From the NCBI RefSeq assembly GCF_018687975.1, contig NZ_CP061310.1, forward strand, positions 1,488,001 to 1,552,000: a DNA stretch of 64,000 bases, written 5' to 3'. Origin of the DNA: Polynucleobacter sp. es-EL-1. GTDB lineage: Bacteria; Pseudomonadota; Gammaproteobacteria; Burkholderiales; Burkholderiaceae. Positions 42,078 through 51,762 of the stretch are shown piece by piece (position 1 is the stretch's first letter; every line of letters starts with the position of its first letter). The notes under the pieces are model-generated. The model worked only from the letters and a program-made list of their open reading frames with translations. It made no database searches and was not told the origin of the DNA. The position numbers were made by a program, and so were the translations under genes.

Positions 42078-42524
42078 TTACTTCGCTAGCGCTGCTTTAA
42101 CTAATCCAGATACTTTGCCCATATCTGCCTTGCCGGCTAACTGCCCTTTCAAAACTCCAATGACTTTGCCCATATCTTGAGGACCCGCCGCGCCAGTAAC
42201 AGCTACTGCAGCAAGAACCGCAGCCTCCACTTCAATATCTGACATCTGCGCTGGCATATAGGCTTGCAAGATGACCATCTCTGCTGCCTCAACCGCCACC
42301 AAATCATCACGACCCGCTTTCTCAAACTGAGAGATCGAATCTTTACGCTGCTTAATCATCTTCTCAATAGTGGCAATCACACTGGCATCGTCGAGCACGA
42401 TGCGCTCATCGACTTCACGTTGCTTAATTGCTGCCAACAAAAGGCGGATAGTTCCCAAACGCGCCACTTCTTTGGCGCGCATGGCATTTTTCATGTCTTC
42501 AGTGATTTGATCTTTGAGTGTCAT
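42078..42524 (-). CDS. GatB/YqeY-domain protein
   Basis: A 148-residue helical protein with the start LKDQITEDMKNAMRAKEVARLGTIRLL and the end DMGKVIGVLKGQLAGKADMGKVSGLVKAAL, the full YqeY domain pattern, which resembles the tail of the amidotransferase GatB. It probably binds tRNA, but its cell role is not established. Position between rpsU and dnaG is standard for this lineage. Confidence 0.9.
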   Translation of the reverse strand: MTLKDQITEDMKNAMRAKEVARLGTIRLLLAAIKQREVDERIVLDDASVIATIEKMIKQRKDSISQFEKAGRDDLVAVEAAEMVILQAYMPAQMSDIEVEAAVLAAVAVTGAAGPQDMGKVIGVLKGQLAGKADMGKVSGLVKAALAK

Positions 42525-42576
42525 GGCGATATTCCTTATTCTGGATATTGGATATTTCTAAAGCTTCAAAAGCAAA

Positions 42577-42605
42577 AACCCGCTGCGTTTCACCGTCAGC
42601 GGGTT
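42577..42605 (-). terminator. hairpin between rpsU and yqeY (terminator/attenuator)
   Basis: AACCCGCTG and CAGCGGGTT pair across an 11-base loop, followed by TTTTTG on the minus strand, just after the rpsU stop. Partial termination here would let rpsU be made in excess over the later operon genes. Confidence 0.8.
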
Positions 42606-42641
42606 TCAAAGCCTCTCGGTGAGGAGAGCTTTTAAATTCGA

Positions 42642-42854
42642 TTAGTAAAGCTTCTTAGGCAACATTTGGCTACGAATGCGCTTGTAATGGCGCTTAGCAG
42701 CAGCAGCTTTCTTACGCTTACGTTCAGCGGTTGGCTTTTCATAAAACTCGCGGGCACGCAAGTCTGTCAAAAGACCATTTTTTTCAATGGTGCGCTTAAA
42801 ACGGCGTAATGCCACTTCAAATGGTTCGTTCTCACGGAGGCGGACTGTAGTCAT
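42642..42854 (-). CDS. rpsU: 30S ribosomal protein S21
   Basis: A 70-residue, very basic protein with the typical start TTVRLRENEPFEVALRRFKR and a lysine-rich end. It joins the small subunit last and helps base-pairing of the Shine-Dalgarno region. First gene of the rpsU-yqeY-dnaG-rpoD operon; the divergent tsaD gene starts 78 bp away, so both promoters are in that gap. Confidence 0.95.
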   Translation of the reverse strand: MTTVRLRENEPFEVALRRFKRTIEKNGLLTDLRAREFYEKPTAERKRKKAAAAKRHYKRIRSQMLPKKLY

Positions 42855-42931
42855 ACTTGTTTAACTCGTATATGCTCGAAAAATATCGAAAAATTAACTG
42901 AAACGCGATTCTAGCACGACCAAGCAAAAAA

Positions 42932-44005
42932 ATGATTGTTTTAGGCATAGAAACTTCTTGTGATGAGACTGGGGTGGCCCTTTATGACACCTCCGCCTGG
43001 GAAAACCACGCTCCAGCCCATATAGGCATATTGGGCCAGGCTTTGCACTCCCAAATCGCCATGCATCAAGAATATGGTGGCGTAGTCCCAGAATTGGCCT
43101 CTAGAGACCACATTCGGCGGGTTTTACCCCTTCTAGATGACGCTTTGCACGAAGCAAAACTGCAATTAAAGGATATTGACGCGATTGCTTATACCCAGGG
43201 TCCTGGCCTAGCTGGGGCGCTACTAGTGGGTAGTGCATTTGCTAAATCCCTAGCCCAAGGGCTTGAAGTACCCTCAATTGGGGTGCATCACCTAGAAGGT
43301 CATCTACTTTCTCCACTTTTGGGGGCCTCTGTCCCAGAGTTTCCCTTTATTGCCCTCCTGGTCTCAGGAGGACATACCCAGCTCATGCTGGTTAGCGGGG
43401 TTGGCAAATACCAACTTTTGGGCGAAACCTTGGACGATGCTGCGGGTGAGGCTTTTGACAAAACCGCTAAATTACTTGGCCTGGATTACCCAGGAGGTGC
43501 GGCAATTTCCAAACTGGCTGAAAAAGGCCAATCTGGTCGTTTTGATCTACCCAAGCCCATGCTCCACTCGGGAGATTTGGACTTTTCATTCTCTGGGCTG
43601 AAAACGGCAGTCCTCAATCAAGTGAAAAAATTTGAGGCATTGGGCATTTCCGATCCTGAAGAGATTGCAACATTTCATGTGGATCTTGCAAGAGGCTTTG
43701 TAGATTCTTTAGTGGCAGTCTTGGTGAACAAATCGGAAAAGGCGCTGAAACAAACAGGCTGCAAACATTTGGTGCTTGCTGGTGGTGTCGGTGCAAATTT
43801 GCAATTACGCGCAGCGCTCAATGCCAGTGCTCAAAAGAATCGATTCGAGGTGCACTATCCACCCGTCAATTTATGTACTGATAATGGTGTGATGATTGCT
43901 TTTGCTGGAGCGCTACGGATGCTTGCCGAAAATAATGGCTCAACTAGATCTGGCGCTTTTGATGTTAAGCCGCGCTGGGATTTAGCCAGCAACAATCTTA
44001 CTTAG
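42932..44005 (+). CDS. tsaD: tRNA threonylcarbamoyladenosine synthesis protein TsaD
   Basis: A 357-residue ASKHA-fold protein: GIETSCDETGVALYD at the start, HHLEGHLLSPL with the two metal-binding His, SGGHTQLM, and GGVGANLQLR near 280. With TsaB, TsaC and TsaE it attaches the threonylcarbamoyl group to A37 of tRNAs reading ANN codons, including tRNA-Ile. Its 3' end overlaps folE2 by eight bases in convergent orientation. Placement opposite rpsU is conserved in proteobacteria. Confidence 0.95.
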   Translation: MIVLGIETSCDETGVALYDTSAWENHAPAHIGILGQALHSQIAMHQEYGGVVPELASRDHIRRVLPLLDDALHEAKLQLKDIDAIAYTQGPGLAGALLVGSAFAKSLAQGLEVPSIGVHHLEGHLLSPLLGASVPEFPFIALLVSGGHTQLMLVSGVGKYQLLGETLDDAAGEAFDKTAKLLGLDYPGGAAISKLAEKGQSGRFDLPKPMLHSGDLDFSFSGLKTAVLNQVKKFEALGISDPEEIATFHVDLARGFVDSLVAVLVNKSEKALKQTGCKHLVLAGGVGANLQLRAALNASAQKNRFEVHYPPVNLCTDNGVMIAFAGALRMLAENNGSTRSGAFDVKPRWDLASNNLT

Positions 44006-44825
44006 TCAGACTGATTTTGGCGTAAGCGCTGTGATTATGGATCGACTCAAAATTTTCAGCCTCGACCACTAAAGACAGAATGCGTTGATCGCCCTTCAAT
44101 TGGCCTGCTACATCACGCACCAGGTCTTCGACAAACTTGGGATTGTCATAAGCACGCTCAGTCACCCATTTCTCGTCGGGACGTTTGAGTAAACCCCACA
44201 ACTCACTAGAGGCCTGGCCCTCAGCAGCAGTTACTAAATCTTCCACCGTCATTTTGGTGTGTGGATCCAGAGATACTGACATCGTCACATGAGAGCGCTG
44301 ATTGTGCGCGCCGTACTCAGAAATTTCTTTAGAGCAAGGACATAAACTCATCACTGGGACAAGAGCACGTAAATTCAACTCAACACCTATGGAACCGGCA
44401 GCACTTTGTTTGGCAATTGCCGTCCAAGTCACTTCATAATCCATCAAGCTTTCAACACCGGACACCGGTGCCGCTTTTTTAACAAAGTGCGTATAAGTAA
44501 ACTGAATGCGGCCCTCAGTAGCATTAAGCAATGGCAACATCTCACGCACCATTGCCACAATCGAAGTGCTGTCTACAGGCTCTTGGTGTTTTTGTAAAAG
44601 CGCAATAAAACGGGACATATGCGTGCCCTTAACATGCGCAGGTAATGCCACATCCATCTCAAAATTACCAACGGCAGGCATATCGCCAGACTTAGTACGA
44701 ATCACCAAAGGGTGACGTAATCCACGAATACCTACTTGCTCAATCGGAAGTGCGCGCTCGTCATGCGAAGACTGCACGTCTGGCATGGTTTGCGGTTTGA
44801 GAAAGGCTGTATTGATATCGTTCAT
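43998..44825 (-). CDS. folE2: GTP cyclohydrolase I, type IB (FolE2)
   Basis: A 275-residue enzyme opening folate synthesis by converting GTP to dihydroneopterin triphosphate. The conserved stretch VMSLCPCSKEIS holds the catalytic Cys, and AHNQRSHVTMSV carries the family's His. Type IB enzymes use manganese or other metals instead of only zinc. I use the ATG at 44,825; the longer frame begins inside the dxs gene. It follows dxs closely (25 bp) and likely shares the xseB-ispA-dxs transcript. Confidence 0.93.
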   Translation of the reverse strand: MNDINTAFLKPQTMPDVQSSHDERALPIEQVGIRGLRHPLVIRTKSGDMPAVGNFEMDVALPAHVKGTHMSRFIALLQKHQEPVDSTSIVAMVREMLPLLNATEGRIQFTYTHFVKKAAPVSGVESLMDYEVTWTAIAKQSAAGSIGVELNLRALVPVMSLCPCSKEISEYGAHNQRSHVTMSVSLDPHTKMTVEDLVTAAEGQASSELWGLLKRPDEKWVTERAYDNPKFVEDLVRDVAGQLKGDQRILSLVVEAENFESIHNHSAYAKISLTK

Positions 44826-44850
44826 AGCTCTATTTTCAGGCAAAAATGAC

Positions 44851-46767
44851 TTATTTGCCCACGATAGCGGCATTTACTGCCAATTTTGTGGGAATTACCT
44901 CGGGAAAGCGTTCTACGATTGCTTTAGCAATCCCCTCGGAATCTAGACCACACTTACTCATTAAGAGTTTGTAATCACCATGCTCAACAAAGACATCGGG
45001 AAGGCCTAATTGCAATAAAGGTTTATTGATTCCCATAGCTGACAGGGCCTCTAGGCAGGCACTTCCAGCACCGCCCTGAATCACACCATCTTCAATAGTC
45101 ACAAAATAATCATGGTCTTGTGCAAGCGATTTGAGCAAATCGATATCTAATGGTTTTACAAAGCGCATATTGGCCACAGAAGCATCTAATTGCTCTGCCA
45201 CCTCTAATGCTGGATATAGCAAAGTACCAAAAGCCAAGATTGCTACTCGCTGACCTGCAGGTGCATTGGATTTACGACGCAATTCACCCTTGCCCAATGG
45301 TACGGTACGCAATTCTTTTGAAGGGATTGTTCCCACACCGGCACCACGAGGGTAACGCACTGCGCTTGGATGTGGTTGATGAAAAGCCGTAGTCAATAAA
45401 TCACGGCACTCCGCTTCATCTGCCGGCGTCAATACCAGCATATTCGGAATACAACGTAAAAATGGAATGTCGTATGCGCCAGCATGGGTTGCACCATCTG
45501 CGCCAACTAAACCAGCGCGGTCCAATGCAAACAATACTGGTAAATCTTGAATGGCAACATCATGAATCAATTGATCGTAGGCACGTTGCAAAAAGGTTGA
45601 ATAGATTGCAACAACTGGCTTCATGCCTTCGCATGCCATACCCGCAGCAAAAGTTACTGCATGTTGCTCGGCAATACCAACGTCGTAATAACGCTTCGGA
45701 AAATTCTGCTCAAACTCCACTAGTCCTGATCCTTCACGCATGGCTGGTGTGATGCCGATTAACAATGGATCAGCATGCGCCATATCGCAGAGCCACTCAC
45801 CAAATACTTGGGTAAAGGTTTTTTGCGGAGCAGTACTCGATTTTTTAACACCCTCTTCAGGGTTAAATTTGCTTGGGCCGTGATAGAGCACGGGATCAGC
45901 TTCTGCCAACTCATAGCCTTGCCCCTTGCGGGTAACGACATGCAAGAACTGTGGGCCGCGTCCCTCTAGTGCAAGACGGCGTACGTTTTGCAACATCGGA
46001 ATCAAGGCATCTAAGTCATGGCCGTCAATTGGCCCGAAATAATTAAAGCCAAACTCTTGAAAAATAGTAGAAGGTGACACCATGCCTTTGGCATGATCTT
46101 CTAAGCGCTTGGCAAACTCACGCAATGGTGGCGCAATTGATAAAACACTATCAATGCCCTTCTTAGTTGCAGAGTAAATGTTGCCGCTGAGTAATCTCGC
46201 AAGGTGACGATTGAGGGCGCCTACTGCAGGCGAGATCGACATATCGTTGTCATTCAGAATGACGACTAATGGCAAGTCGTCATACACACCGGCGTTGTTC
46301 ATAGCTTCAAATGCCATACCACCTGTCATCGCGCTATCACCAATGACTGCTACAGCAACGTGTTTTTCACCTTTGGTTTGAAAGGCGCGCGCCATTCCCA
46401 TTGCCGCAGAAATACTGGTCGATGAATGGCCTGTACCAAAAGCATCATATTCACTTTCAGAGCGACGCGGAAAGCCCGATAAGCCATCAAATTGACGCAG
46501 GGTATTCATGCGCTCACGGCGACCAGTAAGAATTTTGTGAGGGTAGCTTTGATGACCCACGTCCCACACTACACGATCATGTGGCGTATCAAAAACATAA
46601 TGCAATGCGATTGATAGCTCTACCGTCCCCAAGTTAGAAGACAGGTGACCACCCGTTTTGGAGACTGAATCCAATACAAATTGGCGTAACTCATCAGCCA
46701 AAGCCACAAGTTGCTCACGAGGCAGTTTCTTTAAATCAGCAGGAGAGTGAATGGAATGTAAAGTCAT
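44851..46767 (-). CDS. dxs: 1-deoxy-D-xylulose-5-phosphate synthase
   Basis: A 638-residue thiamine-diphosphate enzyme that joins pyruvate and glyceraldehyde 3-phosphate to start the MEP isoprenoid pathway. Landmarks: HLSSNLGTVELSIALHYVF near 40-60, GHQSYPHKILTGR, the cofactor motif GDSAMTGGMAFEAMNN...ILNDNDMSIS, and VGIAEQHAVTFAAG near 370-390. It is 16 bp after ispA, whose product uses the downstream C5 units. Confidence 0.96.
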   Translation of the reverse strand: MTLHSIHSPADLKKLPREQLVALADELRQFVLDSVSKTGGHLSSNLGTVELSIALHYVFDTPHDRVVWDVGHQSYPHKILTGRRERMNTLRQFDGLSGFPRRSESEYDAFGTGHSSTSISAAMGMARAFQTKGEKHVAVAVIGDSAMTGGMAFEAMNNAGVYDDLPLVVILNDNDMSISPAVGALNRHLARLLSGNIYSATKKGIDSVLSIAPPLREFAKRLEDHAKGMVSPSTIFQEFGFNYFGPIDGHDLDALIPMLQNVRRLALEGRGPQFLHVVTRKGQGYELAEADPVLYHGPSKFNPEEGVKKSSTAPQKTFTQVFGEWLCDMAHADPLLIGITPAMREGSGLVEFEQNFPKRYYDVGIAEQHAVTFAAGMACEGMKPVVAIYSTFLQRAYDQLIHDVAIQDLPVLFALDRAGLVGADGATHAGAYDIPFLRCIPNMLVLTPADEAECRDLLTTAFHQPHPSAVRYPRGAGVGTIPSKELRTVPLGKGELRRKSNAPAGQRVAILAFGTLLYPALEVAEQLDASVANMRFVKPLDIDLLKSLAQDHDYFVTIEDGVIQGGAGSACLEALSAMGINKPLLQLGLPDVFVEHGDYKLLMSKCGLDSEGIAKAIVERFPEVIPTKLAVNAAIVGK

Positions 46768-46783
46768 TAATTCTTCAATAATC

Positions 46784-47677
46784 TTATTTGCCTCGATTGA
46801 CTACCAATAGAGCCAAATCTTTCAGAGCGTCGGCTTTAGCGCCAAAACTCTCTAGGCTAGCAATGGCAGTTTCCTGCAATTCTTTTGCCGCCTTCATGGC
46901 ATAGTCTAAACCCATCAAGCTGACATAGGTTGGCTTGTCGTTCGCGGCGTCTTTTCCAGCGGTTTTACCTAAGGTTTGGCTATCGGCAGTGACATCCAAA
47001 ATATCGTCAACAATTTGAAAGGCTAAACCCAAAGCCTCAGAGTACTCTTGGAGATGCTGCATTTGTATTGCACTCAACTGTGCAGCAATGCCACCTAGCT
47101 CAACCGAACAAGAAAGCAAAGCGCCCGTTTTCATGGCATGCATTTGTTTGAGACCAGCCAAATCTAAGCGCTTACCCACACTCTCCAAATCAATGGCTTG
47201 ACCGCCAGCCATGCCACGAGAACCAGATGCAGTGGCTAGAGCGCGAACCATAGCTATGCGCATGTCTGCATCACACTGTGCATTAGCCAATATCTCAAAA
47301 GCTCGAGTCTGCAGGGCGTCGCCCACCAATAATGCGGTAGCTTCGTCAAAGGCTATATGTACCGTAGGGCGACCGCGGCGCAAATCATCATCATCCATGC
47401 ACGGCAAATCATCATGCACCAAGGAATAAGCATGAATGCATTCAATAGCCACTGCAGCAGCACCTAAAGTGCTTTGATTGACATCGTCACCCAGGTCGCC
47501 AGCCGCATATACCAACAATGGGCGAATACGCTTACCACCACCCTGAGCGGCATAACGCATCGCTTGGTGCAATCTCACTGGATTGGTATTGGCGAAATCT
47601 AATAAAGAATCCAATGCCAACTCGAATCGCTCCCCATGGGTGCGAATCCAGTTGTCAAAAGCAAAAGGTTGATTCAT
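46784..47677 (-). CDS. ispA: farnesyl diphosphate synthase
   Basis: A 297-residue trans-prenyltransferase making C15 farnesyl diphosphate. First Asp-rich motif DDLPCMDDDDLRRG with the adjacent residues normal for this class, second Asp-rich motif QIVDDILDVT, and GGKRIRP for pyrophosphate binding. The ATG at 47,677 gives MNQPFAFDNW, the usual start; a longer frame from 47,755 overlaps xseB and is rejected. Operon with xseB and dxs. Confidence 0.94.
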   Translation of the reverse strand: MNQPFAFDNWIRTHGERFELALDSLLDFANTNPVRLHQAMRYAAQGGGKRIRPLLVYAAGDLGDDVNQSTLGAAAVAIECIHAYSLVHDDLPCMDDDDLRRGRPTVHIAFDEATALLVGDALQTRAFEILANAQCDADMRIAMVRALATASGSRGMAGGQAIDLESVGKRLDLAGLKQMHAMKTGALLSCSVELGGIAAQLSAIQMQHLQEYSEALGLAFQIVDDILDVTADSQTLGKTAGKDAANDKPTYVSLMGLDYAMKAAKELQETAIASLESFGAKADALKDLALLVVNRGK

Positions 47678-47708
47678 GAATGGGCTTAAAACCACTATTC
47701 CCTGAGGC

Positions 47709-47942
47709 TTAAGCCTCAAATACCCGTACTTGTTGCTCAACTTGAGCAAGCACACCCTGGCAGTGCTTTAGGAGTGCGGCACCACGTTGATAGGCCAAAA
47801 GTGTCTCCTCCAAGGAAAATTTGCCTGATTCCATATCAGAAATGAGCTTTTCCAACTCCTTGACTGCCTGCTCATAGCGCAGATTAGGATCAATTTGCAC
47901 CTCAAGACCGGGCTTCTGACCCTCAGATTTCTTTGCTGGCAT
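47709..47942 (-). CDS. xseB: exodeoxyribonuclease VII small subunit
   Basis: A 77-residue helical protein: YEQAVKELEKLISDMESGKFSLEETLLAYQRG is the family hallmark. It binds XseA, which degrades single-stranded DNA. First gene of xseB-ispA-dxs-folE2, in the classic order. Confidence 0.93.
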   Translation of the reverse strand: MPAKKSEGQKPGLEVQIDPNLRYEQAVKELEKLISDMESGKFSLEETLLAYQRGAALLKHCQGVLAQVEQQVRVFEA

Positions 47943-48011
47943 TGACTTATTTCCTTCAAATTTCTCACAGATATAGCCCTACATATTAAAGCGAGATGGG
48001 GGTCAGATGGG

Positions 48012-48017
48012 TATAAT
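48012..48017 (+). promoter_or_regulatory. candidate -10 box before the Rieske gene
   Basis: TATAAT in context GGGTATAATCCCC, about 90 bp before the ATG. The -35 match is weak, and the gap also serves the divergent xseB operon. Confidence 0.4.
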
Positions 48018-48104
48018 CCCCTCCTTCCTTTCCAATATCGATCCGTCGATGGTTGGATTGGTTATTCCGCTTAGCTTCGGCTGACGTTTTCGGGGGTGGG
48101 GAGA

Positions 48105-49211
48105 ATGACTAATCTGGCTACCGCGCAGCAGCTTGCGCCGTCCAAACTACAACTGCCGGTTTCGGCATATTTTGACGTTGATTTGTATCAGCGTGAGATT
48201 GAACTGCTTTTTAAGCAGGGTCCTGGCTATGTTGGCCACGAACTCATGGTGCCTGATGTGGGCTCCTATCAAACTCTGAGCGCAGAGAATGAAGGGCGCC
48301 TACTGGTGCGCAATCAGCAGGGCGTTGAACTACTTTCCAATGTCTGCCGCCATCGCCAAGCACTCATGCTCAATGGCAAAGGCAAAGCGGACAACATCGT
48401 TTGCCCTCTGCACCGCTGGACTTATGATTTAAATGGTCATCTCTTGGGTGCGCCACATTTTGAAGATAAGCCCTGCTTAAATCTAGGTAAATCCCCTCTG
48501 CAAAATTGGCAAGGCCTTTTATTTGAAGGTCCGCGCGATGTTCGTGCTGATCTTGCGAAACTTGGCGTAGCTAATGATCTGCAATTTGAGGGCTACGTTT
48601 TGGATCATGTTGAGGTCCATGAATGCAATTACAACTGGAAGACTTTCATTGAGGTCTATCTTGAGGACTATCACGTTGTTCCTTTTCATCCAGGCTTAGG
48701 CAAGTTTGTTTCTTGCGAAGACTTGCGCTGGGAGTTTGGCGATTGGCATAGCGTACAAACTGTTGGCATACACAAAAATCTTGAAAAACCAGGATCACCT
48801 GTCTATCAAAAATGGCATGAAGCAGTATTGCGCCACTATGAAGGCAAATCTCCACGTCATGGTGCGATTTGGCTCACCTACTACCCTAATGTGATGGTGG
48901 AGTGGTATCCAGGAGTGCTGTGTGTATCCACCCTACATCCTATGGGTCCTAATAAAACGCGTAACGTTGTGGAGTTCTACTACCCAGAAGAAATCGCCCT
49001 GTTTGAGCGCGAATTTGTTGAAGCAGAACGCGCCGCTTATATGGAAACCTGCATTGAGGATGATGAAATTGCTGAGCGTATGGATGCAGGTCGCGCAGCC
49101 CTATTGGCCCGTGGTGAAAACGAGGTAGGACCCTATCAAAGCCCCATGGAAGACGGTATGCAGCATTTCCATGAATGGTACCGTCGCGCAATGAACTATC
49201 AAGGCGCATAA
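48105..49211 (+). CDS. Rieske [2Fe-2S] oxygenase alpha-type subunit
   Basis: A 368-residue protein with the Rieske motif CRHR (about residues 82-85) and CPLHRW about 18 residues later, followed by an SRPBCC-like catalytic domain with NWKTFIEVYLEDYH, the likely mononuclear iron site region. Such enzymes oxidise aromatic or other compounds with an electron-transfer partner. The substrate is not deducible. The ATG at 48,105 has GGGGAGA upstream. The sulfurtransferase gene follows after 33 bp. Confidence 0.85.
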   Translation: MTNLATAQQLAPSKLQLPVSAYFDVDLYQREIELLFKQGPGYVGHELMVPDVGSYQTLSAENEGRLLVRNQQGVELLSNVCRHRQALMLNGKGKADNIVCPLHRWTYDLNGHLLGAPHFEDKPCLNLGKSPLQNWQGLLFEGPRDVRADLAKLGVANDLQFEGYVLDHVEVHECNYNWKTFIEVYLEDYHVVPFHPGLGKFVSCEDLRWEFGDWHSVQTVGIHKNLEKPGSPVYQKWHEAVLRHYEGKSPRHGAIWLTYYPNVMVEWYPGVLCVSTLHPMGPNKTRNVVEFYYPEEIALFEREFVEAERAAYMETCIEDDEIAERMDAGRAALLARGENEVGPYQSPMEDGMQHFHEWYRRAMNYQGA

Positions 49212-49244
49212 TTAGTTTCACATTGACAGCTAAAGGAAGCCCTC

Positions 49245-50075
49245 ATGACTCCTCTGATCACAGCTAACCAGCTAGAAGAAATTATTAATAGCGGCGAAGA
49301 TGTTTTGATTTGCGATTGCCGTTTTGATTTAGTAGATCATGAGGCGGGCAAAAAAGCTTACGAAGAGGGTCACATCCCTGGTGCAATTTATGTAGATCTA
49401 GATCGTGATCTTTCTGGAGAAAAAACTGGGCAGAATGGTCGTCATCCTATGCCTAGTCCAGAGGCTTGGGCTAACACCAAATCACGTCTTGGCATGGATC
49501 CTAAAACATTAGTGGTTGCCTATGACAATCATGGCTCGGTCTATGCCAGCCGTTTATGGTGGATGCTCAAAGCAACAGGCCATGCCAATGTTCGAGTTCT
49601 CGATGGTGGATTGGATGCCTGGAATGGCCCTATCGGAACGGTGCCACGCCCACCTACACCAACCGCCACTCCAGTCCAACCCATGCCCTATGTCGGCCTA
49701 GTATTGGTTGATGAGCTGGTGAGCAATCTGCAGAGCAAAAATAATCTGGTAATAGATGCCCGTATGGCCGATCGCTTTCAAGGTCAAAACGAAACCTTAG
49801 ATCCTGTTGGCGGCCACATTCCTGATGCAATCAACTACTGCTTCCGCAATAATCTGTCGTCCAAGTCTTTTAAATCTCCTGAACAACTCTACAAAGATTT
49901 TGTGGATTTACTGGGCGGTAAGAAGGCATCTGAAATCATCCACCAATGTGGCTCTGGAGTCACTGCTTGCCATAACCTGTTGGCTATGGAGCTTGCAGGA
50001 CTCAAAGGCTCCAGGCTATATGCAGGAAGCTGGAGTGAATGGTGCGCAGATCCTAGTAGACCTGTCGCACGTTAA
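49245..50075 (+). CDS. sseA: 3-mercaptopyruvate/thiosulfate sulfurtransferase
   Basis: A 276-residue protein of two rhodanese domains. The inactive first domain has CDCRFDLVDHEAGKKAYEEG and HIPGAIYVDLDRDL; the active second has QCGSGVTACHN, the CGSG[VT]T loop characteristic of mercaptopyruvate sulfurtransferases. It transfers sulfur from 3-mercaptopyruvate to thiols or cyanide in the cytosol. It ends three bases into the convergent ZIP transporter gene. Confidence 0.88.
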   Translation: MTPLITANQLEEIINSGEDVLICDCRFDLVDHEAGKKAYEEGHIPGAIYVDLDRDLSGEKTGQNGRHPMPSPEAWANTKSRLGMDPKTLVVAYDNHGSVYASRLWWMLKATGHANVRVLDGGLDAWNGPIGTVPRPPTPTATPVQPMPYVGLVLVDELVSNLQSKNNLVIDARMADRFQGQNETLDPVGGHIPDAINYCFRNNLSSKSFKSPEQLYKDFVDLLGGKKASEIIHQCGSGVTACHNLLAMELAGLKGSRLYAGSWSEWCADPSRPVAR

Positions 50076-50845
50076 TGCATTAGCGAAAGTAGCACAACAA
50101 AACCAACGCCACAGGCAATCAAAATTGTTTGGCGCAGAGATTCTGCCCAATGAGGGCGTCGGTGCATTTGCGGAATAAGATCACTTACTGCGATGTAGAT
50201 GAAACTACTAGAGGCAAGCACCAAGAGGTAAGGCATCGCGGCATGTGCACGCTCTAAGAAGAAATAAGCCAATACACCACCCACCACTGCTGAAAGACCG
50301 CATATTAAGTTATAGAGCAAAGCGCGAGTACGTGAGAAGCCCGCATTGAGGAGAACAATAAAGTCGCCAATCTCTTGCGGAATTTCATGGGCGATGATGG
50401 CAATGGCAGTAAAAATGCCCACTTGATAGTCGGCCATGAAGGCTGCTGCAATCAATACGCCATCGACAAAATTATGCAGGCCATCGCCAATCAGAATCAT
50501 CCAACCGCTACGACCTGCTACTTCTGCATCATGTCCATGGTGATGACCATGGCCATCACCCTCGTGATGATGGCTGTGTCTTAATAAGGCAATTTTTTCA
50601 AGCAGGAAAAATCCAAGCAATCCAGCAAGCAAAGTAGCAAAAAGAATCTGAGGATTAACCCCCTCCATCGAGAATGCTTCTGGCAAAGAATGCAATAAAG
50701 CAGTTGCCAGCAAAATTCCCACAGATACGCTCACCATGTTGTTCACCATCTTTGATAAAAAAGATAGTGAAAAACTGGCTGCAACTAAGACGCTAGCAGT
50801 ACCTGCTAGCGCCGTTACCAGCAGTATGCTTTGCAAAACAGACAT
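50072..50845 (-). CDS. ZIP-family metal transporter
   Basis: A 257-residue inner-membrane protein with seven or eight predicted helices, a His-rich cytoplasmic loop (HSHHHEGDGHGHHHGHD, about 88-104) and the metal path motif IIAHEIPQEIGDF. ZIP proteins bring zinc or other divalent ions into the cytosol. The His loop usually senses or hands over metal. It may belong with the dienelactone hydrolase gene upstream on the same strand (5-bp gap). Confidence 0.88.
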   Translation of the reverse strand: MSVLQSILLVTALAGTASVLVAASFSLSFLSKMVNNMVSVSVGILLATALLHSLPEAFSMEGVNPQILFATLLAGLLGFFLLEKIALLRHSHHHEGDGHGHHHGHDAEVAGRSGWMILIGDGLHNFVDGVLIAAAFMADYQVGIFTAIAIIAHEIPQEIGDFIVLLNAGFSRTRALLYNLICGLSAVVGGVLAYFFLERAHAAMPYLLVLASSSFIYIAVSDLIPQMHRRPHWAESLRQTILIACGVGFVVLLSLMH

Positions 50846-50850
50846 TAAAA

Positions 50851-51747
50851 CTACGCCACTCCGTATTGCTTAAACCAGGCAATGCATTTTTCCCAACCAT
50901 CTTTCGCCGGACCTTCACGATAGAGTGCACGATAGTCCGCATGAAATCCATGAGGCGCATCAGGATAGATTTCAAAACGAGAGGCTTTAGCTGCAGGATT
51001 TTTAGGGGCAGCCTTAGCAAGTTCTTGACGCATTTGCTCGACCGTTTCCAATGAAATGCCAGCATCAGCACCGCCATATAAACCTAACACTGGAGCTTTG
51101 AGTTCTGCAGCAATATCCACGGGATGCTTTGGACTATTTTCTGTTTTTTCACCAACCAAGCGACCGTACCAAGCGACCCCAGCTTTTACCTGAGGAAGTG
51201 TGGCCGATAGCCAAGTAATGCGACCGCCCCAGCAAAAGCCAGTGACGCCTACTTTTTTCACATCGCCACCGTTCTTACCAGCCCACACTAAAGCGGCTTG
51301 AATATCATTTAACACTTGGGAATCAGGTGTCTTAGCAACAATATTGCTCATGATGTCAGCGGTAGTGCCGTAAGTATTTGGATCACCCGCACGAATAAAA
51401 AACTCAGGGGCAATGGCCATGTAACCTAATTTGGCAAATCGTCGTGTGACATCTGCAATGTACTCATGTACGCCAAAGATTTCACTAGCAACAATCACAA
51501 TAGGCAATTTACCTTTGGCATTCTCTGGGCGAGCAACGTAGGTAGGCATCTGGAAGGTGCCAACAGGAATCATCTGCTCACCCGCTTTAATACCTTTAAA
51601 GTCTGTTTCAATCGCAGCAGCCAATACTGGCTCTGAAGCCGCAACAAAACCAATGCCAATTGAAGTGGCTGTCACAGCCGAAGCTTTGATAAAACCTCTT
51701 CTATCACCTACAGCAACTTTAGAATCTTGATCTTTTTTTCTTGTCAT
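50851..51747 (-). CDS. dienelactone hydrolase family protein with Tat signal
   Basis: A 298-residue alpha/beta hydrolase. It begins with a twin-arginine signal (DRRGFIKASAVTATSIG), so it is exported folded. The catalytic set is Cys in GFCWGGR, an Asp in GGADAGI and His in PHGFHADY, as in carboxymethylenebutenolidase. Activity towards lactones or esters is likely; true substrate unknown. It lies directly upstream of the ZIP gene and 15 bp after polA. Confidence 0.88.
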   Translation of the reverse strand: MTRKKDQDSKVAVGDRRGFIKASAVTATSIGIGFVAASEPVLAAAIETDFKGIKAGEQMIPVGTFQMPTYVARPENAKGKLPIVIVASEIFGVHEYIADVTRRFAKLGYMAIAPEFFIRAGDPNTYGTTADIMSNIVAKTPDSQVLNDIQAALVWAGKNGGDVKKVGVTGFCWGGRITWLSATLPQVKAGVAWYGRLVGEKTENSPKHPVDIAAELKAPVLGLYGGADAGISLETVEQMRQELAKAAPKNPAAKASRFEIYPDAPHGFHADYRALYREGPAKDGWEKCIAWFKQYGVA

Positions 51748-51762
51748 TTTGTCTTCTCCTCG